This document shows, in pieces, positions 37,254 to 45,725 of a stretch of 64,000 nucleotides of DNA (its first letter is position 1; the number at the start of each line of letters is the position of its first letter). Both the position numbers and the translations under genes were made by a program. A model generated the notes under the pieces. The model saw only the letters and a list, made by a program, of their open reading frames with translations. It ran no database searches and was not told the origin of the DNA. Origin of the DNA: V1-33 sp039795165 (GTDB lineage: Bacteria > Verrucomicrobiota > Verrucomicrobiia > Verrucomicrobiales > V1-33); the NCBI GenBank assembly GCA_039795165.1, contig JBDKER010000001.1, positions 1-64,000 on the forward strand. The letters are read 5' to 3'.

Positions 37254-38282
37254 ATGATGAACTCATCCATGCGGGTTTCTTCGAGAATTTCGGGAATAGA
37301 TTACCATCTTCCGGGAATCTCACTCACGAACGAGGAACTGTCTGGACTCTTCCCGGATTGGGATGCGCAGAAGATTGGTGCCAAGACCGGGATTGAGAAC
37401 CGCTGGATTGCTGGGGCGGATGAGTTGTCGTCCGACCTTGCCGAGGCGGCAGCACGGAAGCTCTTCGGGCGCCTTGCGGTGGAGGCATCGTCGATTGATT
37501 TCGTGCTTTTCTGCAGTCAGACGCCCGACTACCTGTTGCCGACGACCGCTTGCCTTCTGCAGAATCGACTGGGAATCCCGACAACGGCTGGTGCGCTTGA
37601 TTTCAACCTTGGTTGTTCTGGCTACGTGTACGGTCTGTCTTTGGCGAAAGGTCTCGTGGAATCGGGGCAGGCTTCCCGGCTTCTTCTGCTTACAGGGGAG
37701 ACATACTCCAAGTTGTTGGATCCCGGCGATCGGAGCGTGCGGACGATTTTTGGTGATGCCGGGACAGCGACGCTGGTGGTGCGGGGTGGTACGGATGAGA
37801 GTGCCATGGGCCCGTTTGTATTTGGCACGGATGGATCAGGGGCAGCGAATCTGATCTGCCGTCGGTTTGGCTGGCGTCGGGATCCGGAGGAAGTTCCGGG
37901 GAGGGAAAGTCTCTGGATGAATGGACCGGAGATTTTCAATTTCACGCTGCGGGCTGTGCCGGCTGCGGTGGACAATCTCCTTAGCAAGGCGGACAGGAAG
38001 CTTGATGAGGTTGATTTGTTTGTCTTTCATCAGGCCAACGAGTACATGCTTGAGCATCTGCGCAGGAAGATGGCCATACCAGCGGGGAAGTTCTGGGTTT
38101 CGATGAGAGATTGCGGGAACACGGTATCCAATTCGATTCCCATAGCTCTCCGGGACGCCGAGGTGGCCGGACGACTGCGGGTGGGTGACCTTGTGATGCT
38201 GGTTGGTTTTGGGGTTGGCTACTCGTGGGGGGCGACCTTGGTGCGATGGGGGGGAGATCAGACGGTCAGCGGGCGAGCCTAG
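37254..38282 (+). CDS. KAS III-like ketoacyl synthase, second copy
   Basis: 342 aa; ATG 37254 or 37257, with AGAGGAA upstream. The triad is complete: C121 in LGCSGYVYG, H259 in FHQANEYM and N289 in CGNTVSNSIP. It shares the overall order of motifs with the first copy (34641), but the start and many loops differ, so it may act on a different starter unit or do the second extension. It follows a 161-nt gap and precedes the PLP enzyme by 88 nt. No CoA ligase is present to load the carrier, so the starter is probably a normal cellular acyl-CoA. Confidence 0.9.
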   Translation: MMNSSMRVSSRISGIDYHLPGISLTNEELSGLFPDWDAQKIGAKTGIENRWIAGADELSSDLAEAAARKLFGRLAVEASSIDFVLFCSQTPDYLLPTTACLLQNRLGIPTTAGALDFNLGCSGYVYGLSLAKGLVESGQASRLLLLTGETYSKLLDPGDRSVRTIFGDAGTATLVVRGGTDESAMGPFVFGTDGSGAANLICRRFGWRRDPEEVPGRESLWMNGPEIFNFTLRAVPAAVDNLLSKADRKLDEVDLFVFHQANEYMLEHLRRKMAIPAGKFWVSMRDCGNTVSNSIPIALRDAEVAGRLRVGDLVMLVGFGVGYSWGATLVRWGGDQTVSGRA

Positions 38283-38370
38283 ATGTGTTTAATGACCTGC
38301 CGGATCGGGTGGTGGCGTATGGCCATCCCTGCCGGGTGGTGCGTGGGCGCGAGCCGGGAGAGCGATATTT

Positions 38371-39663
38371 ATGAAGACGAAAGAGAGTTTGGTTGGTGTG
38401 GATGGCTGTGGTGGGAGTGGGCAGGAGACACTTTACGAGGCGGTGCGGCGGTTGCCGTCTGGGTTGCTCCATGAGATTAGCTGTCTTGCTGGGGGGGCTT
38501 GTTATGTTGTGGATGCTGGGATGGTGGGGCGGAATGTGGGGCGGTTGCTGGGGGCGATGCGTGGGGAGTATGGGAGGTCGGAGGTGGCGTATTCGTATAA
38601 GGCGAACTATGGGAAGGCGGTCATTGAGGCGGCGCGTGGGGCTGGAGCGTTGAGTGAGGTGGTATCGTTGCTGGAGCTGGGGCATGCTGGGGCGCTGGGG
38701 ATTCCGGATGGGGAGATTCTGTGCAATGGTCCTGGCAAGACCGAGGGGATGCTGCGGGAGCTCATGGGGCGGGAATTGGTGCTGATTGCTGATTCGCTGG
38801 CTGAGCTGGAGCGGATGGAGTTGCTTGTGAGGGGTGGGCTGGAGGTGCAGGCGAGGCTGGGGTTGCGGGTCAATCCGAGGTTGAGGCATCAGCGTGGGCC
38901 GAGCCGGTTCGGGGTTGATCTGTGCGATCCGGAGCAACTGGCTGCGGTGCGGCGGGTGGTGGGGTCGGGGGCATTGCGGCTGTGCGGGCTGCATCTGCAT
39001 CTGAGTGATGACCGGAGTGTGGCTGGGTTTGGGGAACGGATTGATTTTCTGGCGGAGGCATGGGAGGCGCTCGGTGGTGGGGTGCTGGAGTTTCTTGACT
39101 GTGGGGGTGGGCTGGCGAGCGGGATGCCTGCGGAGGTGAGGCAGCAGTTGCCGTATGAGGTGGCGACGCTGGAGGAATATGGAGCAGGGATGGCGCGGGC
39201 CATGAAGCGCCGATTTCCGGGGGAAGACGTGACACTGTATTGTGAGCCCGGGACGGGCCTGGTGGCGGATGCCGGGGTGTTTGTGACGCGGGTGGAAGAT
39301 GTGAAGGTGGTGGGGGGGCGGTCTCTTGCGGTGGTGGACAGCACGTATTTCTGTGCGAATCCGATGCGGACGGCGACGCGTCCGGCGTGTTTCCGGGTGC
39401 CTGCTGAGGGGGCCTGCCAGCAGGTCCCGGCACCGGTGACCGTGTACGGCAACAGCTGCATGGACCTCGACCGCTGGATTGAAGATTTCGGGGAACCGCT
39501 CGCGGTGGGGGATCTGCTGGTGCTTGCCCAGAAGGGGGCGTATGCGCTGAGCATGTCGTCCATGTTCATTCAGGGAATTCCGGCCATGGTGCTGCTTGAG
39601 GGTGAGAATTTTACGCTCCTTCGTCCGCGTACCGGGGTGGACATGCTGGGCCGTATCAGTTGA
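38371..39663 (+). CDS. Fold-type III PLP decarboxylase-like protein
   Basis: 430 aa. Alanine-racemase-like barrel with K77 in AYSYKANYGKAV as the PLP lysine, then GPSRFGVDL, CGLHLHLSD, DCGGGLASG and EPGTGLVADAG (PLP phosphate site). The C-terminal NSCMDLDRW places C363-x-D365 where ornithine/diaminopimelate decarboxylases have catalytic Cys-Asp. It likely decarboxylates a basic or dicarboxylic amino acid to give an amine or amino acid for the glycan. A related decarboxylase group with its own ACP is known in exosortase-linked exopolysaccharide loci. The gene is extremely G-rich on the coding strand. Substrate unknown. Confidence 0.85.
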   Translation: MKTKESLVGVDGCGGSGQETLYEAVRRLPSGLLHEISCLAGGACYVVDAGMVGRNVGRLLGAMRGEYGRSEVAYSYKANYGKAVIEAARGAGALSEVVSLLELGHAGALGIPDGEILCNGPGKTEGMLRELMGRELVLIADSLAELERMELLVRGGLEVQARLGLRVNPRLRHQRGPSRFGVDLCDPEQLAAVRRVVGSGALRLCGLHLHLSDDRSVAGFGERIDFLAEAWEALGGGVLEFLDCGGGLASGMPAEVRQQLPYEVATLEEYGAGMARAMKRRFPGEDVTLYCEPGTGLVADAGVFVTRVEDVKVVGGRSLAVVDSTYFCANPMRTATRPACFRVPAEGACQQVPAPVTVYGNSCMDLDRWIEDFGEPLAVGDLLVLAQKGAYALSMSSMFIQGIPAMVLLEGENFTLLRPRTGVDMLGRIS

Positions 39664-39677
39664 GATGCGGAGCAATC

Positions 39678-40883
39678 ATGCTGACGAGGGAAGCAAACAA
39701 TATTGAGCGAGGGGCCATGCGGGGGCAGGGCGGGGCGGGGGCTTCCTGTGTCCTTGATGCCCGGTCTGGAGACGGGCCGTGCTTTACGGTCTTTTCCTCT
39801 GCGGAGGCATCCTCGTGGCGGGCCCTCGCAATGGAGGCTGCCGTCAGCGACGCCGGGCACCTTCCCGATCTGTGGCTGCATGCGGAGGAACGCGGGGAAG
39901 GCTCCGCGTTTCTTTTTGTGTGCCGCGAGGGGAGCGATTTCGTGGCATTGCCTCTGCTGCTGCGGCCCATCAGAGCGGTGCCCGGACTGGAGGAATGCGG
40001 AGGAAGCGATGCCGTTTCCGTGGGGGACTATGCTGGTCCGCTGGCGTCGGGGCCCGATGTTCCGGTTGCCCTCATTCAGCATTTCCAGAGGGAACTGACC
40101 GCCGAACTTCGCCGCCGGGGCGTCATCTTTGCCTTTTCCAAGCTCAATCCGATCCTTGGGCAGGAACAGTTCCTCGATGGGCTTGGATCTACGGAATACG
40201 CGCAGACCACCGTTTCCATCGACCTTACGCTTTCCCCGGACGAGCAATTCGGCCGCTTCCGTCCGAGGCTGCGCCGTTACCTCCGCAATGCATTGCGCGA
40301 CAACCTCGAGCCCTGTTATCTTGATTACGATGAGCATCTGGCGGAATGCCTTGAGATTTACGGGGAAACCATGGATCGCGTGGGGGCTGCCGACGTGTTC
40401 CGCTACCCGGATTCCTTCTACGCGAGCCTCCGCAGCGGCCTCGGTGACCGATTCCACCTGTTCGGGGTGCGGCATGCTGGGCGACTCGTGGCCACCTATC
40501 TCGGCACCGAGTGGAACGGCATCCTTCAGGGCATTATCAGCTGCGTGCGGACCGAGGCGTTGCCGCTTTCGCCGGCGCGCGTGATGTACGACTCCATGCG
40601 CCGCTGGAGCACGGACCGTGGGTGCCGGGTTTTCCACCTTGGCGGCGGTACTTCCCCGGCTCCGGATAATCCCCTCTTTGTTTTCAAGGCTGGCTTCAGC
40701 GACCGCCGGCACGAGTTCCGCACCTGGAAATGGACGATCGACCCAGTGGCTTATGGGGAAGCCTGCGGGCTCCGTGCCGCATGGAATGCCCGGCATGGTC
40801 TCGTCCCGGCCCGCGCCGACTTCTTTCCGGCCTACCGTTGTCCCACCCGAACCCTACCCGATGAATCTTTCTCGCCCCGATGA
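39678..40883 (+). CDS. FemAB/GNAT-like (Acetyltransf_6) transferase
   Basis: About 401 aa from ATG 39678; TTG 39660 and ATG 39717 are alternatives. The C-terminal GNAT half has RPRLRRYLRNALRDNLEPCY, HLFGVRHAGRLVATYLGT and CRVFHLGGGTSPAPDNPLFV followed by FKAGFSDR, the pattern of BioF2/FemX-type enzymes that add aminoacyl or acyl groups to amines. XrtA/PEP-CTERM loci often hold a FemAB-like gene of unknown function. Here it sits between a decarboxylase and an ATP-grasp ligase, pointing to aminoacyl decoration of a sugar. It overlaps the next gene by 23 nt. Confidence 0.78.
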   Translation: MLTREANNIERGAMRGQGGAGASCVLDARSGDGPCFTVFSSAEASSWRALAMEAAVSDAGHLPDLWLHAEERGEGSAFLFVCREGSDFVALPLLLRPIRAVPGLEECGGSDAVSVGDYAGPLASGPDVPVALIQHFQRELTAELRRRGVIFAFSKLNPILGQEQFLDGLGSTEYAQTTVSIDLTLSPDEQFGRFRPRLRRYLRNALRDNLEPCYLDYDEHLAECLEIYGETMDRVGAADVFRYPDSFYASLRSGLGDRFHLFGVRHAGRLVATYLGTEWNGILQGIISCVRTEALPLSPARVMYDSMRRWSTDRGCRVFHLGGGTSPAPDNPLFVFKAGFSDRRHEFRTWKWTIDPVAYGEACGLRAAWNARHGLVPARADFFPAYRCPTRTLPDESFSPR

Positions 40884-41958
40884 TGTCATCCATGGCAGTC
40901 CGCCGCAGCGGGCCGCTCCGGATCACCGGAATGTCCTGCTGACCTGTGCCGGACGCCGCACCCTCCTTGCCGAGTCCTTCCGTGAAGCTCTTGGTGGCGA
41001 GGGACTCCTCTACGGGGCCGACATGGCGCTCGAAGCTTCCGCTCTCCGCGTCACCGACCGCAGCGTCCTCGTTCCCGCGGTCTTTGATCCCGACTATATC
41101 GATTGCCTCCTCCAGATATGCCGTCAGGAACGGATCGGGCTCCTTGTCCCGCTGAACGACTTCGAACTGCCGCTGCTGGCCGCCGCCCGGGATCGCTTCA
41201 CAGCCATCGGAACGGTCGTCATGGTATCCTCGCCGGAAGTGGTTGAGGTCTGCAAGGACAAGTGGCTGACCAGCGAATTCCTGCGCATGGCGCAGTTCGA
41301 CGCTCCAGCCACCTACCGGAGCATCGACGGAGCCGCCGCCGCCCTTGAATCAGGGCGCATCAGCTTTCCCCTCGTCATCAAACCCCGCTGCGGTTCCGCA
41401 TCCGTCGGCGTCGAAATGGTCCACGATCTCGACGAACTGGAAGCGACGTGGTTTCTCGGACGCCGCCGTCTGCGCCGCTCGATCTTCAGTCACATGCACA
41501 CGGCTGGACAGGAACTCATCATCCAGGAATGCCTCGGCCCCATCGAAATGGGCCTCGAAATCATCAATACCTTCAGCGGCCGCACGGTTGGCGTGATGGC
41601 CCGCCGCAAACTCGGCATGCGTGCCGGAGAAACCGACCGCGCCGTCACCGTGGATGACCCACGCCTGACCGAACTCGGCTGGCGGGTGGGGGAAGCCCTA
41701 CAGCACGACGGCATCCTTGATTGCGATGTCATGGTGGGAGCGGACCGCATCGTCATTCTGGAAATGAATGCCCGCTTCGGTGGGGGCTATCCGTTTTCCC
41801 AGGCCGCCGGTGCCGATGTGCCGGCTGCGCTCATCGCATGGGCCTTCGGGCGTCCTGCCCGGGAAGCGTGGCTGCATTGTGCTCCCGGTCTCTCGGCCTG
41901 CAAGGCTGACCGGCTTTTCCCTGCGGAAATTCCGCAGACCGCGGCGCTTGTGCGCTGA
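40861..41958 (+). CDS. ATP-grasp ligase, carbamoyl-phosphate-synthase-like
   Basis: 365 aa from ATG 40861; an open extension to 40618 lies inside the previous gene and was rejected. The pre-ATP domain begins VLLTCAGRRTLLAESF, then the ATP-grasp core has FPLVIKPRCGSASVGVEM and a metal-binding VILEMNARFGGGYPFSQAAG (E-x-N-x-R). ATP-grasp enzymes of this kind join a carboxylate to an amine via an acyl phosphate. It may link an amino acid or ketoacid to the sugar precursor, or form a small amide that the FemAB-like enzyme transfers. The pathway position is inferred from gene order only. Confidence 0.85.
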   Translation: MNLSRPDDVIHGSPPQRAAPDHRNVLLTCAGRRTLLAESFREALGGEGLLYGADMALEASALRVTDRSVLVPAVFDPDYIDCLLQICRQERIGLLVPLNDFELPLLAAARDRFTAIGTVVMVSSPEVVEVCKDKWLTSEFLRMAQFDAPATYRSIDGAAAALESGRISFPLVIKPRCGSASVGVEMVHDLDELEATWFLGRRRLRRSIFSHMHTAGQELIIQECLGPIEMGLEIINTFSGRTVGVMARRKLGMRAGETDRAVTVDDPRLTELGWRVGEALQHDGILDCDVMVGADRIVILEMNARFGGGYPFSQAAGADVPAALIAWAFGRPAREAWLHCAPGLSACKADRLFPAEIPQTAALVR

Positions 41959-42020
41959 CGTGCAGCTCCCCACCGCCGCATGGCTGCCCAAGCCCGGCGG
42001 AACACGTTTCACCACCCGAT

Positions 42021-43046
42021 ATGAACCCACCCGGCCAACCCGTGCGCACGTCCGAATTCCGCCCTGCTGCTTCCAGTGCGGAATTCCTCGCCGCCATCAA
42101 TGAACTCGTGTCCGCAGGAGAGCGTCATGCGCCGGCTACTGCGGACGATCGCCTCCCCATCATCCTTGTGGTGGGAGCACCCCGCAGCGGCACCACCGTC
42201 CTCATGCAATGGCTCAAGGCGTCCGGGTTCGCGGTCCCGTCCAATCTCGCCGCAAGATTCTCCATGAATCCCCGCTTTGCGGGCATGCTGCAGCGCCTTC
42301 TCAGCGACCCCGCGCTGGGCTACCGGGACGAACTGTCCGTAGGCGCGCCCGGTGACAGCTTTGCGTCTTCCTATGGGAAAACCCGCGGTGTCCTCGCTCC
42401 GCACGAATTCTCGTTTTTTTTCCGCAGGTTCTTCCCCGTCACCGTCGGGGAAGCATTGCACCCGGAACAAATCGCAACCTGCGACCCTGATGGATTCCTT
42501 GCGGGCTTGCGCGGCTTCGGTTCCGCTCTCGGATCCCCACCGGCCGTCAAGGCCCTTCTCATTCAGTACCACCTTGAACTGTTCCTCGGCGATCCGCGCG
42601 TGATCATCATTCACACCATCCGCGATGAAGCGGACAATGTGGTGTCCCTGCTGGGCCACCGCATCAGCGTGGCCGGTGATGTCCGGGAATGGATCAGTGT
42701 GCGTCCGCCGGAATATGAATGGCTCAGGGATCTGAGCCCCGTGGAACAGGTAGCCGGGCAGGTGCATTTCACGAACCTCCACCTCGGTCGCCAGCTCCGC
42801 AGTTTTCCGGAGGAACGGGTTCTGTCGCTCCCGCACGGGGATTTCTGCGCGCATCCGGCCCGTCTCCACGCTCTGCTCCGGGAAAGGCTGTCGGCTGCGG
42901 GATTCGAATGGACCCGTCCGTACGACGGCCCTGAATCGTTCACGGCTCGCCATTACGATCCCGCTTCGGTGGAATATCGCGAGGCCGCTGCCGCCCTCGA
43001 GCGCGTCCGGAAGATGGCGGAGGACCGCGGTCTGCTGCCCTCATGA
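42021..43046 (+). CDS. Sulfotransferase
   Basis: 341 aa. The 5'-phosphosulfate loop ILVVGAPRSGTTVLMQWL lies near 48-65 and a 3'-phosphate site IIIHTIRDEADNVVSLLG near 195-212, the two hallmarks of PAPS-dependent sulfotransferases. It would add sulfate to a sugar or to the attached group. It follows the ATP-grasp gene by 62 nt and overlaps the BKACE gene by 4 nt (ATGA). A sulfated exopolysaccharide would fit a marine or brackish lifestyle, but the habitat cannot be read from the window. Confidence 0.82.
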   Translation: MNPPGQPVRTSEFRPAASSAEFLAAINELVSAGERHAPATADDRLPIILVVGAPRSGTTVLMQWLKASGFAVPSNLAARFSMNPRFAGMLQRLLSDPALGYRDELSVGAPGDSFASSYGKTRGVLAPHEFSFFFRRFFPVTVGEALHPEQIATCDPDGFLAGLRGFGSALGSPPAVKALLIQYHLELFLGDPRVIIIHTIRDEADNVVSLLGHRISVAGDVREWISVRPPEYEWLRDLSPVEQVAGQVHFTNLHLGRQLRSFPEERVLSLPHGDFCAHPARLHALLRERLSAAGFEWTRPYDGPESFTARHYDPASVEYREAAAALERVRKMAEDRGLLPS

Positions 43047-43906
43047 ACCGGCATCCGATCGCCATCAATTTCTGTCCCACCGGGATGGTGCCGACGCGGC
43101 AGCAGACGCCGCATGTCCCCATCAGTGTCAGCGAAATCGTGGAATCCGTCCACGAGGCCAGCGGGATTGGGATCACCATCGCTCATCTGCATGCGCGTCT
43201 TGACGACGGCACTCCGACGGATTCCTCCGCGGTGTACAGCCGCATCTTCGATGGGGTCAGAAAGCATTGCCCGGATGTCGTCATCTGCGGCAGCAGCTCC
43301 GGACGGAACTGGCCGGAATTCGAACGCCGTGCCGCCGTACTCGATCTCCAGCCCGAAATGTGCTCGCTCACCCTTTCGTCCCTGAATTTCGCCGGCGGTG
43401 CCTCGGTCAACGAACCGGACATGATCGCCCGGCTGGCGGCCCGCATGCAGGAACGGGGCGTGGTTCCGGAACTCGAATGCTTCGATCCCGGCATGATCAA
43501 CTACGGAAAATACCTCATCGGCAAAGGAATCCTCAAGGGGCCGCTCTACTGGAATCTGATCTTCGGGAACGTAGCCGGCATGCAGGCGACGCCGTCGGAA
43601 TTCGCGGCTGCCCTCCATGCCATTCCCGGAGGGTATGTCGCCGTCGGAGGCATCGGACGCGCTCAGCTCAAGGCCAATGCCATGGCGCTCGCCGAGGGCC
43701 TCGGCGTCCGTGTGGGCCTCGAGGACAACCTTCATTACGACCGGGCCCGGACCGTGCTCGCCTCCAATATGCAGTTGCTCAGGAGGTTGCACCGAATGAT
43801 GGCCGAATTGGAACTCGGGCCCATGCCTGGAGCGGAATTCCGCCAGACGGTACTCGGTCGATCCGTTGCGGCGGGGCCTTCCTCTGAATTATCGTCCATG
43901 GCATGA
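43043..43906 (+). CDS. Beta-keto acid cleavage enzyme (BKACE/Kce family)
   Basis: 287 aa. The N-terminal INFCPTGMVPTRQQTPHVPI, then HLHAR with zinc ligands H48 and H50, and GLEDN with E227-D228 match the zinc and catalytic residues of 3-keto-5-aminohexanoate cleavage enzyme. Kce converts a beta-keto acid plus acetyl-CoA into acetoacetate and a shorter acyl-CoA. The family is normally found in lysine fermentation, carnitine or other catabolic operons. Here it overlaps a sulfotransferase and an acyltransferase by ATGA junctions, inside a glycan operon that also makes beta-ketoacyl chains. It may generate or edit the acyl-CoA used for sugar modification. Confidence 0.88.
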   Translation: MNRHPIAINFCPTGMVPTRQQTPHVPISVSEIVESVHEASGIGITIAHLHARLDDGTPTDSSAVYSRIFDGVRKHCPDVVICGSSSGRNWPEFERRAAVLDLQPEMCSLTLSSLNFAGGASVNEPDMIARLAARMQERGVVPELECFDPGMINYGKYLIGKGILKGPLYWNLIFGNVAGMQATPSEFAAALHAIPGGYVAVGGIGRAQLKANAMALAEGLGVRVGLEDNLHYDRARTVLASNMQLLRRLHRMMAELELGPMPGAEFRQTVLGRSVAAGPSSELSSMA

Positions 43907-44577
43907 AGGACCGCGTCAATCTGATCGGAAACGACTGGGGCTACCTTCCGGTGGTCTGTGAAATGGCTCTCGAAGCGAGGGTAGGGGGCTGTTTCCATCT
44001 CTACCGCAATATTCCCTGCGAGGGATCTCCACTGGTGGTAGCCGGAAGGTTTGCGTGGCACTTCATCCAGCACGAGTTCGGTGACCACGAGGGCATCACG
44101 GATGGACCGCTCGCCTTCGGCCTGACCTTTCCCCGGGGCAAGGACGCCTGCCTGCGCTATGTGGGCGAAGCTGCGGGACTCCAGCGCGAAGCTTTTCCGG
44201 TGATCACGCATCCGCGTGCCTACGTGGCCGGATCTGCAGACATCGGTCAGGGCTGCCTCCTCGAACCAGGCTCGGCCGTCTCCACGGAAGCCCGCCTCGG
44301 CTTTGGCGTCACAGTGAAACGCAACGCATCCATCGGCCACCACTCCACCATCGGAGACTTCTGCGATATCAGCCCGGGGGTCTGCATCGCCAGTCGGGTC
44401 ACCGTCGGTCGCGCCGTCATGGTCGGTGCCGGCGCCGTTTTGCGCGACGGCATCACCATCGGCGAAAACACATGGATCGGCATGGGCAGCGTGGTCACCA
44501 AGGACATCCCTGCCGGGGTGATCGCCTATGGCAATCCCGCCGTCCCTGTGAAACCCAACGACCGCTGGTCGCTCTGA
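43903..44577 (+). CDS. NeuD/PglD-like acyltransferase, second copy
   Basis: 224 aa, ATGA overlap with the BKACE gene. The C-terminal two thirds is a left-handed beta helix with many hexapeptide repeats (VKRNASIGHHSTIGDFCDIS, VTVGRAVMVGAGAVLRDGIT) and ends in a GNPAVPVKP loop. The N-terminal nucleotide-sugar domain is poorly conserved (MKDRVNLIGNDWGYLP), so the substrate may differ from that of the copy at 36448. It probably transfers the acyl group made by the neighbouring enzymes. The gene stops 44 nt before the initiating sugar transferase. Confidence 0.8.
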   Translation: MKDRVNLIGNDWGYLPVVCEMALEARVGGCFHLYRNIPCEGSPLVVAGRFAWHFIQHEFGDHEGITDGPLAFGLTFPRGKDACLRYVGEAAGLQREAFPVITHPRAYVAGSADIGQGCLLEPGSAVSTEARLGFGVTVKRNASIGHHSTIGDFCDISPGVCIASRVTVGRAVMVGAGAVLRDGITIGENTWIGMGSVVTKDIPAGVIAYGNPAVPVKPNDRWSL

Positions 44578-44621
44578 GGCTGCCCGCCTCGTCGCCCGCC
44601 GATTTCCGTTTCCTCCCAGAC

Positions 44622-45323
44622 ATGAAGCATGCCCCTGTCCACCCTCCTGCATGGACCCGCTGGGGACGCTACGATGCGCCCGCCGGCACCTATCCCCGCC
44701 CCAAACGCATCATGGACCTTGGCCTGACGCTGCTGGCCGTCCCGCTTTGGGGGACACTGCTCCTGCTGGGCATGCTGTTCGTACGGATGCGCCTCGGTAG
44801 CCCGGTCTTCTTCGCGCAGATCCGCACCGGACTGGCCGGGCGATCGTTCTCCATGCACAAGCTGCGCTCGATGTCCGACGCCCGGGGGCCAGACGGGAAA
44901 CTCCTCCCCGATGCCGAACGCCTTGGTTCTTTTGGCCGAGGTCTCCGCAGTTCGTCCCTCGACGAAATACCCGGCCTCCTCGCAGTCCTCCGCGGGGACC
45001 TCAGCCTCGTCGGCCCCAGACCCCTGCTCCCTCAGTACCTCCCACTCTACTCCTCAGAACAGGCCCGCCGCCATGACCGCCCCGGCGGCCTCACCGGCTG
45101 GGCTCAGATCAATGGCCGCAACGCCGTCAGCTGGCCCGAACGCTTCGCCATGGATGTCTGGTACACCGAAAATGCCAGCCTCGCCCTCGATGGCTACATT
45201 CTCTTCCTAACCATCGGCAAAGTCCTCCGCCGCTCCGGTATCGAATCCCCCGGCCATGCCACCATGCCCCCATTCACCGGGTCACAGAACCAGCAATCAC
45301 TGGAAACTAACCAAATTCCCTGA
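44622..45323 (+). CDS. Initiating sugar-phosphate transferase (PglC/WcaJ type)
   Basis: 233 aa from ATG 44622. A membrane-inserted helix (KRIMDLGLTLLAVPLWGTLL) is followed by the cytoplasmic catalytic domain with GSPVFFAQIRTGLAGRSFSM, the DE-containing SSLDEIPGLLAVLRGDLSL and VGPRPLLPQY. These are hallmarks of monotopic phosphoglycosyl transferases that load the first sugar phosphate onto undecaprenyl phosphate. Its compact form without extra helices resembles PglC, which uses diamino-sugar substrates. This matches the upstream dehydratase and acyltransferases. It is the last gene of the acyl/aminoacyl run. Confidence 0.92.
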   Translation: MKHAPVHPPAWTRWGRYDAPAGTYPRPKRIMDLGLTLLAVPLWGTLLLLGMLFVRMRLGSPVFFAQIRTGLAGRSFSMHKLRSMSDARGPDGKLLPDAERLGSFGRGLRSSSLDEIPGLLAVLRGDLSLVGPRPLLPQYLPLYSSEQARRHDRPGGLTGWAQINGRNAVSWPERFAMDVWYTENASLALDGYILFLTIGKVLRRSGIESPGHATMPPFTGSQNQQSLETNQIP

Positions 45324-45342
45324 GCCTCAGCATGATGGAGAA

Positions 45343-45478
45343 ATCTCAGCAAATTCCCGGCACCAGCCGCGCCATGGCAGCCGCGACCGCCCCCGACAGG
45401 CTCGCTGATTTGAATAAATTCCTGAAGAACAGCCTGTTGCATAAAAACTTAAGGCACGCTGAATATCCGCAAATTTGA
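45343..45478 (+). promoter_or_regulatory. Two copies of the GCAAATT-type motif before the small-peptide gene
   Basis: ATCTCAGCAAATTCCC (45343-45358) matches 14 of 16 bases of the element at 8998-9013. ATATCCGCAAATT (45463-45475) matches its first 13 bases with one change. Both lie in AT-richer leader sequence 95-230 nt upstream of the peptide start at 45570. A shared regulator with the Wza-type gene is possible. Confidence 0.35.
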
Positions 45479-45569
45479 GAATGATTTTCGCACTTTGCAG
45501 AAAAAAATGCTCGACATCCCCGCCCATCGCGCCGAAACTCCTACTGATATTAGGTCTACCTCCTCACTC

Positions 45570-45716
45570 ATGAAACGCAAATCACTCCTCCTTCTCGTCC
45601 TCGGAGCCCTCATGGCGGCCGCCAGTGTCGCTCACGCCCGTAAGCCGAAGACCCCCACTGTCCCCGTCGCTCCTCCTCCAGCTCCCGGGCCGATCGTCAG
45701 CAACCTCCCTGGCTGA
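45570..45716 (+). CDS. Small secreted Pro-rich peptide (48 aa)
   Basis: From ATG 45570 the frame encodes a clear signal peptide MKRKSLLLLVLGALMAAASV with cleavage expected after AHA (about residue 23). A mature peptide of about 25 residues follows, starting RKPKTPTVPV and containing a PPPAPGP stretch. The longer frame from 45495 would bury the signal peptide and was rejected. No family is recognised. It has its own leader with two regulatory-motif copies and a very strong terminator (45726-45774), so it looks like an independent, well-expressed gene next to a PEP-CTERM protein. A surface or matrix peptide is possible. Confidence 0.6.
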   Translation: MKRKSLLLLVLGALMAAASVAHARKPKTPTVPVAPPPAPGPIVSNLPG

Positions 45717-45725
45717 ACAACTTTC

